64,000 bases of DNA from Balaenoptera acutorostrata (lineage: Eukaryota > Chordata > Mammalia > Artiodactyla > Balaenopteridae): assembly GCF_949987535.1 (NCBI RefSeq), contig NW_026646048.1, forward strand, positions 124,001-188,000. The letters run 5' to 3'. Positions 63,318-64,000 of this stretch are shown here, piece by piece. Position 1 is the stretch's first letter. Each line of letters opens with the position of its first letter. The translations under genes were made by a program, and so were the position numbers. The notes under the pieces were generated by a model. It had not been told where the DNA came from and did not search any database. It saw only the letters and a program-made list of their open reading frames with translations.

Positions 63318-64000
63318 AGTAAGAATCTTCAAACCTATGTATTGATATCTCTCTGTGAGTGAGTCAAGGGGGTGTAAAGCGGCATAAACACAGCCGTGAA
63401 AAGCAGCTAAACCCCATTATAAAAATAAATTACTTTTCAAAACCCGTGAAACAAAGACAGTGAAAGAGAGAGAAATTCTTACAAAATTCGTTCAGGGGCT
63501 GTGATGCAACCTGGATTGACCATATCTAGACCCACAGCTGATTGAGACATAAGGGTGGACACTCTTGCGGCTGAGAGGTTCGGTGAGGTTGGGTGAGCCA
63601 ACGCAGACCCTTTCAAGTAATACTGCATGGTACCCATCCCATGGGTCCCAAATCTCCAGGTTCAAGGGCATCTTCCTACGTCGAAAACAGGCATGAGAAA
63701 CCCAGAAGATGGTACACCGTGTGATCGGGAAAGGTTTCTAAAACGCACCTCATTTCTCATCTCCTTTGCTCGGGTTCGCCATTCCAGCCGATTTACTAGA
63801 CATCTCCCTCCTTGGAGAATCAGCATCTTTACCCTCCTGTTCCGTACAGGTTGCAATTTGTCCTGAGGATGAACGGGAAGAGGGGGAACCAATGAGAGAC
63901 TAGCTCCAGGGGTTGGGACAGGCACAGGTCACTCTATTTTCCCATCAGGAAGAAGAATTAAGCACAAGCTCAGCCTGCCCCCCAGAACCAGAAGAGGGCC
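63318..64000 (+). repeat. Satellite copy 37, first 683 bp, cut by the window end
   Basis: ctccagggg family with cttgcggctg, ctgtgagtgag (as copy 29) and actagacatc (as copy 14). Private: agcatcttta. The palindrome lies beyond the window. Confidence 0.97.

Larger units (their letters stand above)
1..64000 (+). repeat. Tandem satellite array, ~1,759-bp monomer, 36.4 copies, probably the common cetacean satellite
   Basis: The sequence repeats with a step of 1,757-1,760 bp from the first base to the last. Counting each monomer from its agtaagaatc motif, copies start at 1, 1759, 3518, 5277, 7036 and so on to 63318. All copies lie in the same direction and no other DNA interrupts them. Neighbouring copies differ by only a handful of substitutions and at most one or two single-base indels. 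A monomer of this length containing an L1 3' end matches what I recall of the common cetacean satellite of non-delphinid whales; that identification is from memory and inference. Such satellites form constitutive heterochromatin. Neither end of the array is in the window, so its true length is unknown. Confidence 0.98.

Noticed and set aside
1..64000. CENP-B box in the monomer
   Set aside because: Scanning both strands by eye for TTCG followed at the right spacing by A and CGGG gave no match. The ttcg and cggg motifs present are not correctly spaced.
1..64000. CRISPR array or bacterial repeat system
   Set aside because: The repeat is 1.76 kb with no unique spacers, and it contains an L1-derived segment; this is a mammalian satellite.

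Overview
The whole 64 kb window is one uninterrupted head-to-tail satellite DNA array. Thirty-six complete copies of a 1,757-1,760 bp monomer (usually 1,759 bp) and the first 683 bp of a thirty-seventh follow each other in the same orientation. There is no spacer, no foreign insertion, no inversion and no unique flank. I see no gene, rRNA, tRNA, CRISPR array or bacterial feature. Open reading frames recur every 1,759 bp only because the repeat recurs; frameshifts and stops break them in many copies.

Organism: a mammal, most likely a whale. Each monomer carries about 516 bp that I recognise as a diverged L1 (LINE-1) 3' untranslated end of the cetartiodactyl type, on the plus strand and ending in an AATAAA-containing A-rich tail. 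An L1-containing satellite with a repeat of about 1.76 kb fits what I remember of the 'common cetacean satellite' (Arnason, Widegren and co-workers; Kapitonov, Holmquist and Jurka on L1 as the basic unit of cetacean heterochromatin satellites). The delphinid form is remembered as shorter, about 1.58 kb, so a baleen whale or another non-delphinid cetacean is the better guess. Species and family cannot be settled without a database search.

Monomer layout, numbered from the first base of the window: 1-115 is the end of the L1 fragment; 116-927 is sequence of unknown origin; 928-999 is a perfect 72-bp palindrome with no spacer; 1000-1357 is sequence of unknown origin with a CCAAT box and a TATA-like motif; 1358-1758 is the beginning of the L1 fragment, which continues into the next copy.

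Array layout: copies differ by scattered substitutions and single-base indels. Shared variants show how the array was homogenised. Copies 6-8 share a 1-base deletion. Copies 10-12 form a local group with an alternating marker. Copies 21 and 22 are sister copies. A diverged haplotype is dispersed at 14, 15, 25, 26 and 29. Copies 30-31 recur as copies 34-35 exactly 7,036 bp (four monomers) away. Twenty-eight of the 36 complete palindromes are perfect; the other eight each carry a single change. The palindrome is the most unusual feature of the window.
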